A stretch of DNA of 64,000 bases from Bolinopsis microptera (GCF_026151205.1 NC_087081.1:13102340-13166339), one strand, 5' to 3'; counted from the first letter of the stretch, positions 1 to 11,482 are shown. Numbers and translations: made by a program. Notes: a model not told the origin generated them from the letters alone.

Positions 1-676
1 GTTCCAAAATGTTCCAATTTTGTCACAATAATCCTCCTGAGAATCCAGATTTTTGGAACATCATGGGCACATCGAAGTATTGGCTGTATTTAAGTGCTGG
101 GAAGCCTCAATTCGGTTTTTTAAGATGGATATAGGTAAAAACTAGGCCTAAGAACCATCAAAACTCAAATAACATTACCCAGGTTCATGGAATGAACGAA
201 AATGAACAAAAATGAATATTGTCCTAAAAATGCTCAGAACGGTTTAAAATTGGTCGGAAAGTGTTAATATTAGTCCTAGGACCACTCAAACCAAGTTTGG
301 GAATCACTGCATGTCTAGAACCGATGTTACCAATGTTCCAAAATGTTCCAATTTTGTCACAATAATTCTCCTGAGAATCCACATTTTTGGAACATGGGCA
401 CATCGAAGTATTGGCTGTATTTAAGTGCTGGGAAGCCTCAATTCGGTTTTCTAAGATGGATATATCCGTAAGCTAGGCCTAGGAGCCATCAAAGTCGTAT
501 AAAATTACCCATGAAATGACCAGAAATGAACGAAAATGAACATTCTTCTCAAAGTGCTCAGAATGGTTTAAAATTGGTCGGAAAGTGTTTATATTGGGCC
601 TAGGACCACTCAAACCAAGTTTGGGAATCACTGCATGTCTAGAACCGATGTTACCAATGTTCCAAAATGTTCCAAT
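1..676 (+). repeat. ~330-bp tandem repeat, direct copies
   Basis: Two consecutive copies of a ~330-bp unit start at about 1, 335 and 659 (periods 334 and 324). Each begins with GTTCCAAAATGTTCCAATTT and ends near GCATGTCTAGAACCGATG. Further copies lie at 4559-4905 in the same orientation and at 5795-6640 in the opposite orientation. No coding potential is visible. The third copy is cut by the 677-4558 element and resumes after it. Confidence 0.9.
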
Positions 677-1032
677 GGGGGGGAGTAATGACTACTTTTG
701 GGGACTTGGGGAATTACGTCAACGATTTTACCCCGAGTCCCCATGATTTTTAGTCCCCATTAGTCCCCAAAAGTCTCCATTAGTCCCCATTTAGATTTCA
801 AAAAATCTGGCTTCTCCAGACCAGATCGTAAACTTCTCAAGACTGAAGTCAAGAATATTTATCAATGATCACTGGACATTCCTGACTTCTTGGGAGCTAC
901 TTGAGTGCTGTTAGAGTACCTCAGGTAAATTAAGGGAGGGGGCGGATTTCCACATGAGTGTTGATGAGGCCAAAATCGGAAAAATCGGAAAATTGAGAAA
1001 CTTACAGAATCGATCTCAAAAACCTCTCAAAA

Positions 1033-3420
1033 GGGATATAAGTCCTCCTCCTCCTTAGTCTTCCTCCTCCTCCTGAGTCCTCCTCCTCCTCCTCCTCCGA
1101 TCCTTCTCAGTCCTCCTCCTCTTCAGTCCTCCTCCTGACTCCTCTTCCTCATCCTCCTCCACCTCCTGAGTCCACCTCCTGAGTCCACCTCCTTCTCCTC
1201 CTCATCCTCCTCCTCCTCCTCCTTCTCATCCTCCTCCTCCTCCTCCTCCTCCTCCTCCTCCTCCTCGTTCTTCCTCTTCCTTCTCCTCCTCTTTCTTCTC
1301 CCTATCAGTCCTCCTCCTCAGTCCTCCTCATAGTCGACCTCGTCCTTAGTCCTCGTCCTCGTCCTCCTCCTGGGTCCTCCTCCTGAGTCCTCCTCCTTCT
1401 CCTCCTCCTCCTCCTCCTCCTACTCCTCCTACTCCTCCTCATTCCTCCTCTTCCTTCTCCTCCTCCTTCTCCTTTTCCTTCTCCCTATCAGTCCTTCTCC
1501 TCAGTCCTCCTCACCCTCCACCTTAGTCCTCATTCCTCCTCCTCCCCCTCAGTCTTACTCCCAGTACTCCTCCTCCTCCTCCTCCTCCTCCTCCTCCTCC
1601 TCCTCCTCCTCCTCCTCCTCCTCCTCCTCCTCCTCCTCCTCCTCCTCCTCCTCCTCCTCCTCCTCCTCCTCCTCCTCCTCCTCCTCCTCCTCCTCCTCCT
1701 CCTCCTCCTCCTCCTCCTCCTCCTCCTCCTCCTCCTCCTCCTCCTCCTCCTCCTCCTCCTCCTCCTCCTCCTCCTCCTCCTCCTCCTCCTCCTCCTCCTC
1801 CTCCTCCTCCTCCTCCTCCTCCTCCTCCTCCTCCTCCTCCTCCTCCTCCTCCTCCTCCTCCTCCTCCTCCTCCTCCTCCTCCTCCTCCTCCTCCTCCTCC
1901 TCCTCCTCCTCCTCCTCCTCCTCCTCCTCCTCCTCCTCCTCCTCCTCCTCCACCTGAAGCAGCTTGATCTCTACTTCCTACAGCGCCGCCGCGAGAGGTA
2001 CACGATCATCCTTGTCTGGAAAATTTACTACGGTGAGATTCCCAACAGTGTAAACATTACTTTCCAACACTCTCAAAGAAGAGGAGTTACATGTCTTCGT
2101 CCTCTTGGCGGAGTAAAATACAAAAGCACCAACACCATGAGGTTTCATTCTTAACCTTCAGTGGCCTCTGCTTTGTATAACGCTGTGCCTCACGACATCA
2201 AGTCTATCCCAACCTTGCCAAAAATCCTCCTCCTCAGTCCCCAGTCCTTCTCCTACTCGTCAGTCCTCATCCTGAGTTCTCCTTCTCCTACTCCTAAGTC
2301 TTCCTCCTCGTCAGTCCTCCTCCTCCTCGTCAGTCTTCCTCCTCCTCCTCCTCATCCTAATCAGTCCTCAGTCCTCCTCATCCTCCTCAGTCCTCTTCCT
2401 CAGTCCTCCTCCTCCTCCTCCTGCACGTCAGCCCTCCTCCTCCTCCTCCTCAGTCCCCAGTCCTTTTCCTACTTGTCAGTCCTCATCCTCCTCATCCTCC
2501 TCCTCCTCCTCAGTCACCAGTCCCCCTTCTCCTCCTACTCCTAAGTCCTCCTTCTCCTCCTCCTCTTCTTTCTCATCAGTCCAGCCCCAGTCTTCCTTCT
2601 CCTCTTCCTTCTCATCAGTCCTCCCCCAGTCTTCCTTCTCCTCTTCCTCATCCTCAGTCCTCCTCGTCATCCTCGTCATCAGTGTTCTTTCTCCTCCTTA
2701 TCCTCGTCATCAGTCCTCTTCCTGATCCTCCCCCAGTCTCCTTCTCCTCCTCCTCCTCTTCACTCCTCCTTAGTCCTCCCCCAGTCCTCCTCCTCAGTCG
2801 TCCTCCTCCTAAGTCGTCCTCCTCCTCAGTCGTCCTCCTCCTCAGTCGTCCTCCTCCTCAGTCGTCCTCCTCCTCAGTCGTCCTCCTCCTCAGTCGTCCT
2901 CCTCCTCAGTCGTCCTCCTCCTCAGTCGTCCTCCTCCTCGTCCTTAGTTCTCGTCCTCATCCTCCTAGTCCTTGTCCTTAGTTCTCGTCCTCATCCTCCT
3001 AGTCCTCGTTCTCGTCCTCCTCAGTCTTCCTCAGTCCTCCTCCTCCTCCTCCTCCTCCTCAGTCATCTTGCTCCTCAGTCCCCAGTCCTCTTCTACTCGT
3101 CAGCCTTCTCCTCATCATCCTCCTCCTCATCAGTCCTCCTCCTCCTTCAATCTCCTCCTCAGTCCTCCTCCTCAGTTCTCCTCCTCCTTCTCCTACTCCT
3201 AAGTCTTCCTCCTCGTCAGTCCTCCTCCTCCTCGTGAGTCTTTCTCCTCCTCCTCCTCCTCCTCCTCTCCAGTCCTTTTCCTCCTCCTCATCCTCCTCAG
3301 TCCTCAGTTCTCCTTATCCTCCTCAGTCCCCTTCCTCTGTCCTCCTCCTCAGTCCTCCTCCTCAGTCCCCAGTTCTTCCTTGGAAGTTCAGACTGACAGC
3401 ACGGGTAGAGATCAGAGCTT
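1033..3420 (+). repeat. CTC/TCC trinucleotide-rich array with a pure ~128-copy CTC run
   Basis: About 2.4 kb of almost pure pyrimidine on the plus strand, dominated by CTC, TCC and CAGTCCTCCTC variants. Positions 1568-1950 are an uninterrupted CTC run. It generates spurious open frames (poly-Glu, Ser/Pro/Leu) that I do not call genes. Small subrepeats such as GTCGTCCTCCTCCTCA occur at 2795-2940. The tract lies inside the 677-4558 element. Confidence 0.95.
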
Positions 3421-3510
3421 AAGTTCCCCCCCCCCCCCCCCCCCCCTAATATGCAATATGGTACAACATTAAATTAGATAGTTCCACCCTGTTAGATCAT
3501 TGCTTTTCTC

Positions 3511-3953
3511 TATTTGATAGTGTTTATGGACCACATTCTCCATGTAATACACTCAAATAAACATAAAAGTACTGTGCAAGTAGTCAGATAATATCATTTA
3601 AGCACTTAGCATATATCAAACTTGATGAAATTGAAGTTAATTCTAGGGCCCCAAAAGGCCCCACACAATACACATATCGAAATCCATAAAGGGCCCTAGA
3701 AATCGGGGCTTTTTGGGGCCTTTTGACCCTGACCACTATTTGATAGTGTTTATGGACCATAATCTCCATGTAAATACACTCAAATAAACATAAAAGTACT
3801 GTGCAAGTAGTCAGATAATATCATTTAAGCACTTAGCATATATCAAACTTGATGAAATTGAAGTTAATTCTAGGGCCCCAAAAGGCCCCAACATGAACAC
3901 ATATTCAAAATCCGAAAAGGGCCCTAGAAATCGGGGCCTTTTGGGGCGTTGGC
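3511..3953 (+). repeat. 226-bp tandem duplication
   Basis: Two adjacent copies begin TATTTGATAGTGTTTATGGA at 3511 and 3737. They differ by a few substitutions. Each ends with GGGCCCCAAAAGGCCCC-type palindromic sequence. Poly-C runs lie on both sides (3424-3447 and 3954-3970). Both copies lie inside the 677-4558 element. Confidence 0.85.
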
Positions 3954-4558
3954 CCCCCCCCCCCCCCCCTATCAATTTTTCTTATTACTTTTCTATTGAT
4001 TTGTCTGAAATGATATGCTCAGTAATTTGAAATTGGCGTTGGTTTCTTTTGTTTTTGACGATCATTTATGGAAATATTCACAAAAGAGTGCTTGTCAGTG
4101 CTTAAAATAAAGATCACCCAAGTCTGTTCACAGAACGGCTGTTATAAATACTCATACACCCATCATCTAACATCTTTAAGTGTATTAGGAGGGTAAGTCG
4201 AAGGGTTAATTCATGATTTTTCAGCGAGTCGGCTACTTCTACCTTCACGAGAGCTAAACTTCAATTAACCTCAATTTGAATTGACTTGTACAGTGGTAGA
4301 ACACATTACAACCGGGCTTATCATTTTACCTTTAAGTCAGATTTATCCTACTCTTATCTTGGACAAAACATCTCGATCGTTATCGTTATTAAACTAACTT
4401 GAAAACCATGAATAACTGTCAAAAATTCTGGGGACTTATGGGGACAAATCGTGAATTACGTCAACGAGTTGACCTCTAGTCCCCATGATTTTTAGTCCCC
4501 ATTAGTCCCCGAAAGTCTCCATTGGTAGTCATTACCCCCCCCCCCCCCCCCCCCCCCC

Positions 4559-5075
4559 GTTCCAATTTTGTCACAATAATTCTCCTGAGAATCCAGATTT
4601 TTGGAACATGGGCACATCGAAGTATTGGCTGTATTTAAGTGCTGGGAAGCCTCAATTCGTTTTTCTAAGATGAATATAGGTAAAAACTAGGCCTAAGAGC
4701 CGGAGCCATCAAAAGTCAAATAATATTACCCAGGTTCATGGAATGAACGAAAATGAACAAAAATGGATATATGTCCTTAAAATTCTCAGAACGGTTTAAA
4801 ATTGGTCGGTAAGTGTTTATATTGGTCCTAGGACCACTCAAACCAAGTTTGGGAATCACTGCATGTCTAGAACCGATGTTACCAATGTTCCAAAATGTTC
4901 CAATTCGAGTGGTCTTAGGACCAATACAAACACTTTCCGACCAATTTTAAACCGCTCTGAGCAATTCCAAAGAGTTTACGAAAGAGTCATAAGGCCAATC
5001 AACAGACTATTCATTTACTGTATTGTTAAGATGGTTCGGTATTCTGCACCCCTCGTATCGGTTCTGGGCATGCAG
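4559..5075. repeat. ~330-bp repeat copy and the turn to inverted orientation
   Basis: 4559-4905 continues the direct array after the inserted element. At about 4905 the sequence turns: 4908-4970 matches the reverse complement of the repeat interior (TGGTCTTAGGACCAATA...), and 5055-5075 carries GGTTCTGGGCATGCAGTGAT, the reverse complement of the repeat end. This makes the left and right arrays arms of one large inverted repeat. Confidence 0.75.
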
Positions 5076-5391
5076 TGATTCCATAAACAGTCAGACAGTC
5101 ACACAATGTACACCCTATATTTAGATCACATCAGTTTCATTTGTATCACATCACTTCGTGTAATAGATGTGTGGAAGCAAATAAAGATGTGATCTGAATA
5201 AGGTGATCCGAGCGTAGCAAGGTTATCCGATCTTATTTGGTGTGATCGGATGTAGAGGCGTAAGATCAGATCAGGTCATCAGCAATAGGATTAACTTAGC
5301 AAGCTTGTTAATGAATAAGAAGAGAATAAATAGATAATTAAGTTATACAAATCATTTTCCCTCTCTGTTAACCACAACAACTACAACGACA

Positions 5392-5676
5392 ATGAATCCC
5401 TTCACTAAATTGATGAGCCTACCTCTTTATCTACCAGTTCAAAGAAGCACCAGCAGTCCACCTCACTCAACCAACCCCTTCACCAGCAACCTTCATCCCT
5501 CAACCAACTCATTCACCACCAGCCTACCTAACGCAACCAACCCCTTCACCAGCAACCTACCTCGCGCCGCTCAACCAACCCTTTCACCTGCAACCTTCAT
5601 CCCTCAACGAACAAATACAGCTAATGATGTCAAAAATTTATATCAATATATTGGGGGATTATTAAAACGAAAATAG
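5392..5676 (+). CDS. small NPF-repeat protein (hypothetical)
   Basis: A 94-residue open frame with an A-rich start context and a canonical AATAAA at 5683-5688, seven bases after the stop. It contains NPF tripeptides at residues 2-4, 28-30 and 50-52 plus an NSF variant at 39-41. The middle is three 11-residue repeats of the type STNPFTSNLHP, rich in Ser, Thr, Pro and Asn. NPF is the established ligand of EH domains in endocytic proteins, but nothing else supports that role here. No signal peptide or membrane segment is seen. It is unique sequence between inverted ~330-bp repeat arrays, so it may be cargo of a larger repeat element or a chance frame in a degenerate minisatellite. I do not recognise the protein. 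Confidence 0.4.
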   Translation: MNPFTKLMSLPLYLPVQRSTSSPPHSTNPFTSNLHPSTNSFTTSLPNATNPFTSNLPRAAQPTLSPATFIPQRTNTANDVKNLYQYIGGLLKRK

Positions 5677-5794
5677 TTGCCCAATAAAATAATTTCTGCC
5701 TTCTCTTGGAGGTACGTGTGCTAATTGTACATAATTCTGAATGCAACTTTAAGACTCTGTTGGACGAAAATATTGACTCTTTGCCACCATTTTC

Positions 5795-6640
5795 TTACCA
5801 TTCTGAGCGCTTTAAGGAAAATTTTCATTTTTGTTCATTTTCGTTCATTCCATGAACCTGGGTAATGTTATTTGACTTTTGATGGCTCTTAGACCTAGTT
5901 TTTACCTATATCCATCTTAGAAAACCGAATTGAGGCTTCCCAGCACTTAAATACAACCAATACTTCGATGTGCCCATGTTCCAAACATCTGGATTCTCAG
6001 GAGGATTATTGTGCAAAAATTGGAACATTTTGGAACATTGGTAACATCGGTTCTAGACATGCAGTGATTCCCAAACTTGGTTTGAGTGGTCCTAGGACTA
6101 ATATAAACATTTTCCGACCAATTTTAAACCGTTTTGAGCATTTTTAGGACAATATTCATTTTTGTTCATTTTCGTTCATTCCATGAACCTGGGTAATGTT
6201 ATTTGAGTTTTGATGGCTCTTAGGCCTAGTTTTTACCTATATCCATCTTAGAAAACCGAATTGAGGCTTCCCAGCACTTAAATACAGCCAATACTTCGAT
6301 GTCCCCATGTTCCCAAAATGGTTACAAAAATCAAAATTGGAACCACCTTCACATCGGTTCTAGACATGCAGTGATTCCCAAACTTGGTTTGAGTGGTCCT
6401 AGGACCAATGTTAACACTTTCCGACCCATTTTAAACCATTCTGAGCACTTTGAGAATAATGTTCATTTTCGTTCATTTCTGGTCATTCCATGGGTAATTT
6501 TATACGACTTTTGATGGCTCCTAGGCCTAGCTTACGGCTATATCCATCTTAGAAAACCGAACTGAGCCTTCCCAGCACTCAAATACGGCCAATACTGCGA
6601 TGTGCCCATGTTCCAAATTTATGGATTCATCTACTGCCAT
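5795..6640 (-). repeat. ~330-bp repeat, inverted copies
   Basis: About 2.6 copies of the same ~330-bp unit in reverse orientation (GGTTCTAGACATGCAGTGAT landmarks at about 6049 and 6355). The last copy stops near 6635, where non-repeat sequence begins. Copies differ from the left arm by scattered substitutions and small gaps. Confidence 0.85.
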
Positions 6641-6895
6641 TACATCTAAGGGAAGTAATTGAAAGTGGCGTACTGATCCACTGCACGTTGCTACTTTCGC
6701 GCAATATCCGTAAAGCCGCGCACCACAAATGTGAGCTGACTCCGTTTTGGTCCACGAAAATGACACCGCGCGCCACAAACCCACGACCATTCATCTGTGA
6801 CCGCGCGAATAACAGGTAGGAGAACTTGAAAAACCAGTTTTTTAAAGAATGACCGATCTACTATTGGAGATTGGAGACGTGTAACCGAAATTTAC

Positions 6896-8796
6896 CTGCC
6901 AAATGTAGAGACAGTTGATGCCAGCAATAACAGCAGTTGCAAACATAGACGTTCCAAGCATTCCATGGTAGATTAATGTTCGCTTCATCGCATTCTTGTA
7001 CTTGACACTCGTTACATACTGCACAGCAACCTGTCGAGTTTTAAATGCTTTATAAGACAAAAAGAGGTTAAATTGAGGGTGACAATCAGCCATAACAAGG
7101 TAATCAGTTCAAGCAAAACAAACGCTTACTATGCAGCTAGCTAATCAAGAATACTAGGAAACTATCGGCTGAGAATCTTCTGTTCATCCTAGAATAGTCA
7201 AAAAGGCATAAATGAGAAAGGCTTCAAACCACGCAAATATTACAATCATAATTAGCCAACAGGCATGAAAACAGCATACTGAACACTATAAACAGTGAAC
7301 GTCACGATTAGTGTAAGACATCTATTCGCGAATAATCTAGATGATGAACCAAAAATACGTCGTCACTAAATTAGTAAACTCTTGTCAAATCCAAACATAA
7401 CTCTAAGCATTGACACACGTTATTAGGAAAATGTCACTAAGAATAATAAGTGCCATTGAAAATACAGCATTGCTACGAATTTGAATGCCACTACCAAAAT
7501 AGACAAGGGTGTTTTACAGCGAGACAGAACACGGAAAAGACATAATGACAATTTGGTAGAGGAACGGGAGGTTCTGCATTTGGGGGTAAAACAATCGGGG
7601 GTGGAGGCCGGAGGGTGTCATCGACATTCAATTGGCGAAAACCAAAATCTTTCAAACAAATGGCAGATGACGTTGACACCCAGTCAATTCAAATTGCAAC
7701 TAATCTGCTGTCATGCAGATTTACAAAATATGCAAATGCGAATCGCCGTCCCACCAACATTCAATGACATTTTAGATAAAAGATAAACCATAATGTTACA
7801 ATGTCAGTGGCGAAACGATATCTTATACCATCCATGTTATAACTCCCACCCCTTCAAGCATACTATATTTTATTTTACATCCTACATCTCCAAGATATTT
7901 CTCTGAAATGAAACATGATACACTACTTAAACTTAAACTTAAACTGGTAATTTGCCTATATTTGTATATTCGTATATAGACGTAGTGGATGGTTGAGCTT
8001 GTTTCATGCACAGGTCGACCCTGAGCTCAAATTTAATGATAAGCAATGACATTGGGCACTTGAAACCTCCTCAAGCCTCCATTCATTTATTTACTATAAG
8101 TTTATTGTTAAGCAGCAGCTGCTGCATGATTGGTACATAGAAATTGTTTGATTGTGCCTTAAAAATAAATAATTGATTTATGTAATAATTGTTTTACCAA
8201 AATTCAACTTTTTTGGCATAATCTTTTACCGCTTGTTATTTCTTGACAAATTTAAAAATTTCATTCGTGCTATTCTTTTTTTCCCAATTCCCCCTCTACT
8301 CGTACAACCCTAGACGGAGTGAGTACAGTCGTTACATCACGTGACAGTCGTTACATCACGTGACAAGTATAAAATCTGACAGTTAAATGAAAGAAACACA
8401 GCAAAAGGAAAGAACAGTGGTACCTACATTATTTGCTTCCTTCATTAGACGCCTCTAAAACAAAACACATATCACACAGTTAAATAGATAAAAAACTAGA
8501 ATTCAGCCAAACTTAGTGAAGATCAAACAAGTGAAGTGTCACAAAATGAATGCCAACTTTAAATTTCTTGAGAAGCGCCAGGGATTGCAAGAGAAGTGTT
8601 TGGTATTATATTTTATTCCTCATTTTGAAGCGTTTCCCGAGAATATTGGATTTGGAATCATGCTGTGACACACTAATATACTAATAATCTACATTTTTTT
8701 AATGTTTTTATATTAACATTAATAACTTACCTTTTCTCTGTGCTTCCAATCTGATCCATCCGTGCCTTCAGCTCGTGGTCCAGAACTTGAAGACAT
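6896..8796 (-). CDS. JAGN1: Jagunal homolog 1, first two coding exons (3' part not in window)
   Basis: Exon 1 is 8796-8731 and encodes 22 residues including GPRAEGTDGSDWKHREK; exon 2 is 7030-6896 and encodes 45 residues (VAVQYVTSVKYKNAMKRTLI..., then a hydrophobic stretch). Both junctions are phase 0 with gtaagt/gtaaat donors and a cag acceptor. The joined peptide matches the start of Jagunal (human GPRAAGTDGSDFQHRERVA) through the first membrane helix. Jagunal is a four-helix ER membrane protein needed for ER organisation and secretion. Vertebrate Jagunal is about 180 residues; only 67 are present here. No later exon is found down to base 1, a stretch filled with repeats, so the rest lies off the left edge beyond a large intron or is missing. 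Confidence 0.85.
7031..8730. other. JAGN1 intron 1; no gene seen
   Basis: About 1.7 kb of AT-rich intron. It contains a 19-bp tandem duplication ACAGTCGTTACATCACGTG at 8325-8362, each copy ending in a CACGTG E-box palindrome. The short open frames in it (for example around 7481-7786) show no splice or family support. Confidence 0.6.
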
Positions 8797-9391
8797 TCTA
8801 CAAATGAGTTTAATTAGTGTCATTATCTAATTAATTAATTAGCATCTTTAATATCTAACTGTTCTACATATGTGTAACGTAAGTATCTGGATATAAAAAA
8901 TAAGAAAGTAAGTAAATAAAGTTTTAGCTACCAATTAGAAAAGTTCCTATAATCTTAGATTACTGTCTTGCACTGAAAGAAGATCAAGAATCTATAATTC
9001 AATTGATATAAATCCAAACATTATAAACATAATCATTTTACACAGCATCTTTATTTTCAACAGTAATATACCACTAAGCTACTAATAAGTTAAACCTTTG
9101 CGTGATTATATTTATAGTCCAGTATTTGTGAGGGTGGGGCACGCGGGGTAACTACAGAATTAAAAACGGGAAATTCAATTTATAACTCAAAATCTACTCT
9201 GAATATGAGTTAATCTATTTAGTCACAGAAAACCCAAGAAAACAGTTTTTGTAACCTGAAATTGGTTAAATTTGACCTAATTTCATGAATTTCAGATATC
9301 AGTCTGAAAAATGTCACCGGCTACACTTCGCATTTGTATAAAACATTTCCAAAAAGAATCTCGAAGGTGAAAGTGAAAGTGATATAAGGAG
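8797..9391. other. intergenic, between JAGN1 start and ETFB end
   Basis: About 600 bp between the JAGN1 ATG and the ETFB stop codon, two genes in the same orientation. It must hold the ETFB 3' UTR and the JAGN1 promoter. A minus-strand AATAAA lies near 9050. The acceptor-like ttgtag one base before the JAGN1 ATG suggests a 5' UTR intron. Confidence 0.5.
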
Positions 9392-11482
9392 TTATAAATG
9401 CCCTTTCTCTTTCAGTTTCTCCATTAATGTAGAAACGTCGGGAACTTTGTCACCTGCTTGTCTTACAGGAGGATCAACTACGTTCAAAATCTGAAATTAG
9501 GAGTTGAAGTGAATATTATGAATGAAATCAAGTTTTATACAGCACTAAGCACAAGTGTATACTGTATAAGTATATAATAGTTAATTACTTTGAAAACCTC
9601 TAATAAAACAATGTTCCTCGCTTCTTGGGTCGGGAAAATGGACGGTAGAGATAAACTTTATATTATGTAATAAATAGTATTTAATTAAACATATATAATT
9701 TACCTTCAATCGTGGGGTAATGTCGACACCTAAGCTCGCTGGGTCCATCTTTGCAATCTTCTTCTTTTTAGCCTTCATGATATTAGGAAGAGTAGCATAC
9801 CTGGGCTCATTCAACCGCAGATCTGCAGAAATTACAGCGGGCAGTGACACTGAAATATCCTCAAGTCCTGAAATATTTGAAGTGAGATTTGCAGAAATTA
9901 CACAGAAATATCCTCCAGTTCTGAAATATTTGGAGAGAGATTTGCAGAAATTACACTGAAATATCCTCCAGTCCTGAAATATTTGAAGTGAGATTTGCAG
10001 AAATTACACTGAAATATCCTCCAGTCCTGAAATATTTGAAGTGAGAAAATTATACTACGTATTCAATGTTCGTTGTAACTTGTTATGTATGCTTTTTGGA
10101 ACTATTATTATAGACTTTTAGCGTGCAAAGTGGCTGGCCGATGTTCAAATTATTACAGCACATGAGCGTCTGTTATGATACACTGGAATCTTGCTTGTGC
10201 TTCAACAAAATTTTTCTTAAAACTCTTTCGAAAAACAATAGAAAGCAATTACTAACTTAGGATACAGTAAAACCGATACAGTAAAAAAACTATCAACAAC
10301 TTAACTTAGGATACGAATATTTATGTTTGTTGTTTATAAAGAAACAAAAAGCTTGATAGAATATTTGGACATGGATTGCAATTAAACCCTCGTTCTGGTG
10401 GACTCACCTCCGTCAATTTCCCTAGTGATAGTAAGGGCTCCATCCCCCGCACTAACCACACTAGCCATGGTACCCTGGGGCCAGTCCAGAATTCCTGCTA
10501 GTAATTGCGTTGTCTGGTTCGCATCGTCGTCTATAGCCTGAAAATGTCATGTTAAACAAGATCACGTGATCACGTTGTCACGTTATAGTTAGTTTATATA
10601 GCATAGGTTGTAACTCGTACAGCAAATAGTTACACTGAGAACTCTCTTAAAGTACAAAACGGTCACCTGTTTTCCCAGGATAACAAGATCTGGTTTTTCC
10701 TGCTCAACCAATGCAGCAAATATCTTGGCGACTCCCAGAGGTTGTAGGTTAGCATCCGTACCGGCTGGGACCTCAACATGGATACCACGATCTGCTCCCA
10801 TTGCCAGAGCTGAAATAATTATATAATCATGTAATTGATAATTGTAATCAAGGAAACTGTAAATAAATACAAAAGTTCAAACTTTGTGCATTACATTACG
10901 GAAGATAATTAATTGATAACAACAATTAGTGAATATGTGACTTGGTTTTACTAAGTAACCCACACGTATTTTCACTGAGTCTGACCTGTTCTGATAGTTT
11001 CTTGAGCCTGTGGAGGCCCGCAGCTTGCTACGATTATCTCCTTAACTATCTTCTTCTGCTTCATCCGCACAGCTTCTTCTATTGCGTTCTCATCAAAGGG
11101 GTTCATGGAGTGTTTAACCCCATCTGTCACTACACCTGGAGGGAGTTTCAAGATTAATAAACGTTAATTTTATCAATTATTTACTAATTTATTGTGATTT
11201 GCAGCAGTACATAATATCAACTTTAACTCTGATTAATAGCATGTAATATAGGGTTATATAGGGTTATTCGTAATATAGGGTTATTCTCTTGGAATAACAT
11301 TAAAATATCGATTAAGTTTTAAACGTTAAATAGCAAAAACGTATTTAGAGAGTTACAGATCATTTCCCAAATTAGACTTCAATTTATCTGTATCATTTAC
11401 CGAGACTATCTGGACGAACTCTGATCTTTACAGCATAGTCGATAACTCTTTTGACGCCCACTAACACCCTTAGCCCGGACAT
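9392..11482 (-). CDS. ETFB: electron transfer flavoprotein subunit beta
   Basis: Six exons: 11482-11401, 11135-10986, 10809-10667, 10537-10408, 9867-9704 and 9490-9392. All have GT-AG borders and compatible phases, giving 768 nt or 255 residues plus stop, the same length as human ETFB. Diagnostic stretches: [20 protein letters not shown] at the start, [44 protein letters not shown], and [20 protein letters not shown], the ETF-beta signature that contacts AMP and acyl-CoA dehydrogenases (recognition loop). ETF carries electrons from mitochondrial flavin dehydrogenases to ETF:ubiquinone oxidoreductase. The head of exon 5 and its splice acceptor are repeated upstream in the intron (see 9868-10046). 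Confidence 0.96.
9868..10046 (-). repeat. 53-bp tandem repeat copying the ETFB exon 5 acceptor and exon head
   Basis: Three full 53-bp units and part of a fourth sit directly upstream of ETFB exon 5. On the minus strand each carries AAATATTTCAG followed by GACTGGAGGATATTTCAGTG, the same as the real acceptor and first codons of exon 5 (GLEDISV), then lacks about 13 bases of the true exon. Use of an upstream acceptor would reach an in-frame stop within eight codons. Confidence 0.9.

Larger units (their letters stand above)
677..4558. mobile_element. 3.9-kb non-autonomous hAT-like element with poly-G/poly-C ends
   Basis: The element is flanked by an 8-bp direct duplication GTTCCAAT (669-676 and 4559-4566); removing it restores the ~330-bp repeat seen intact nearby. 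It begins with a G run followed by AGTAATGACTAC and ends with GTAGTCATTAC followed by a C run, so the ends form an inverted repeat. Inside are a G/C-rich 'AGTCCCCAT' block near each end, a long CTC/TCC tract, a 226-bp tandem duplication and internal poly-C runs. An 8-bp target duplication is typical of hAT transposons. No transposase is visible, and the poly-G ends are unusual for hAT, so the family is inferred. Confidence 0.75.

Noticed and set aside
1555-1953. 132-codon poly-Glu frame on the minus strand
   Set aside because: It is the CTC microsatellite read in one frame; all repeat frames are open and there is no unique sequence or splice signal.
2161-3422. Ser/Pro/Leu-rich plus-strand frames
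   Set aside because: Products of the CTC/TCC tract with no conserved motif.
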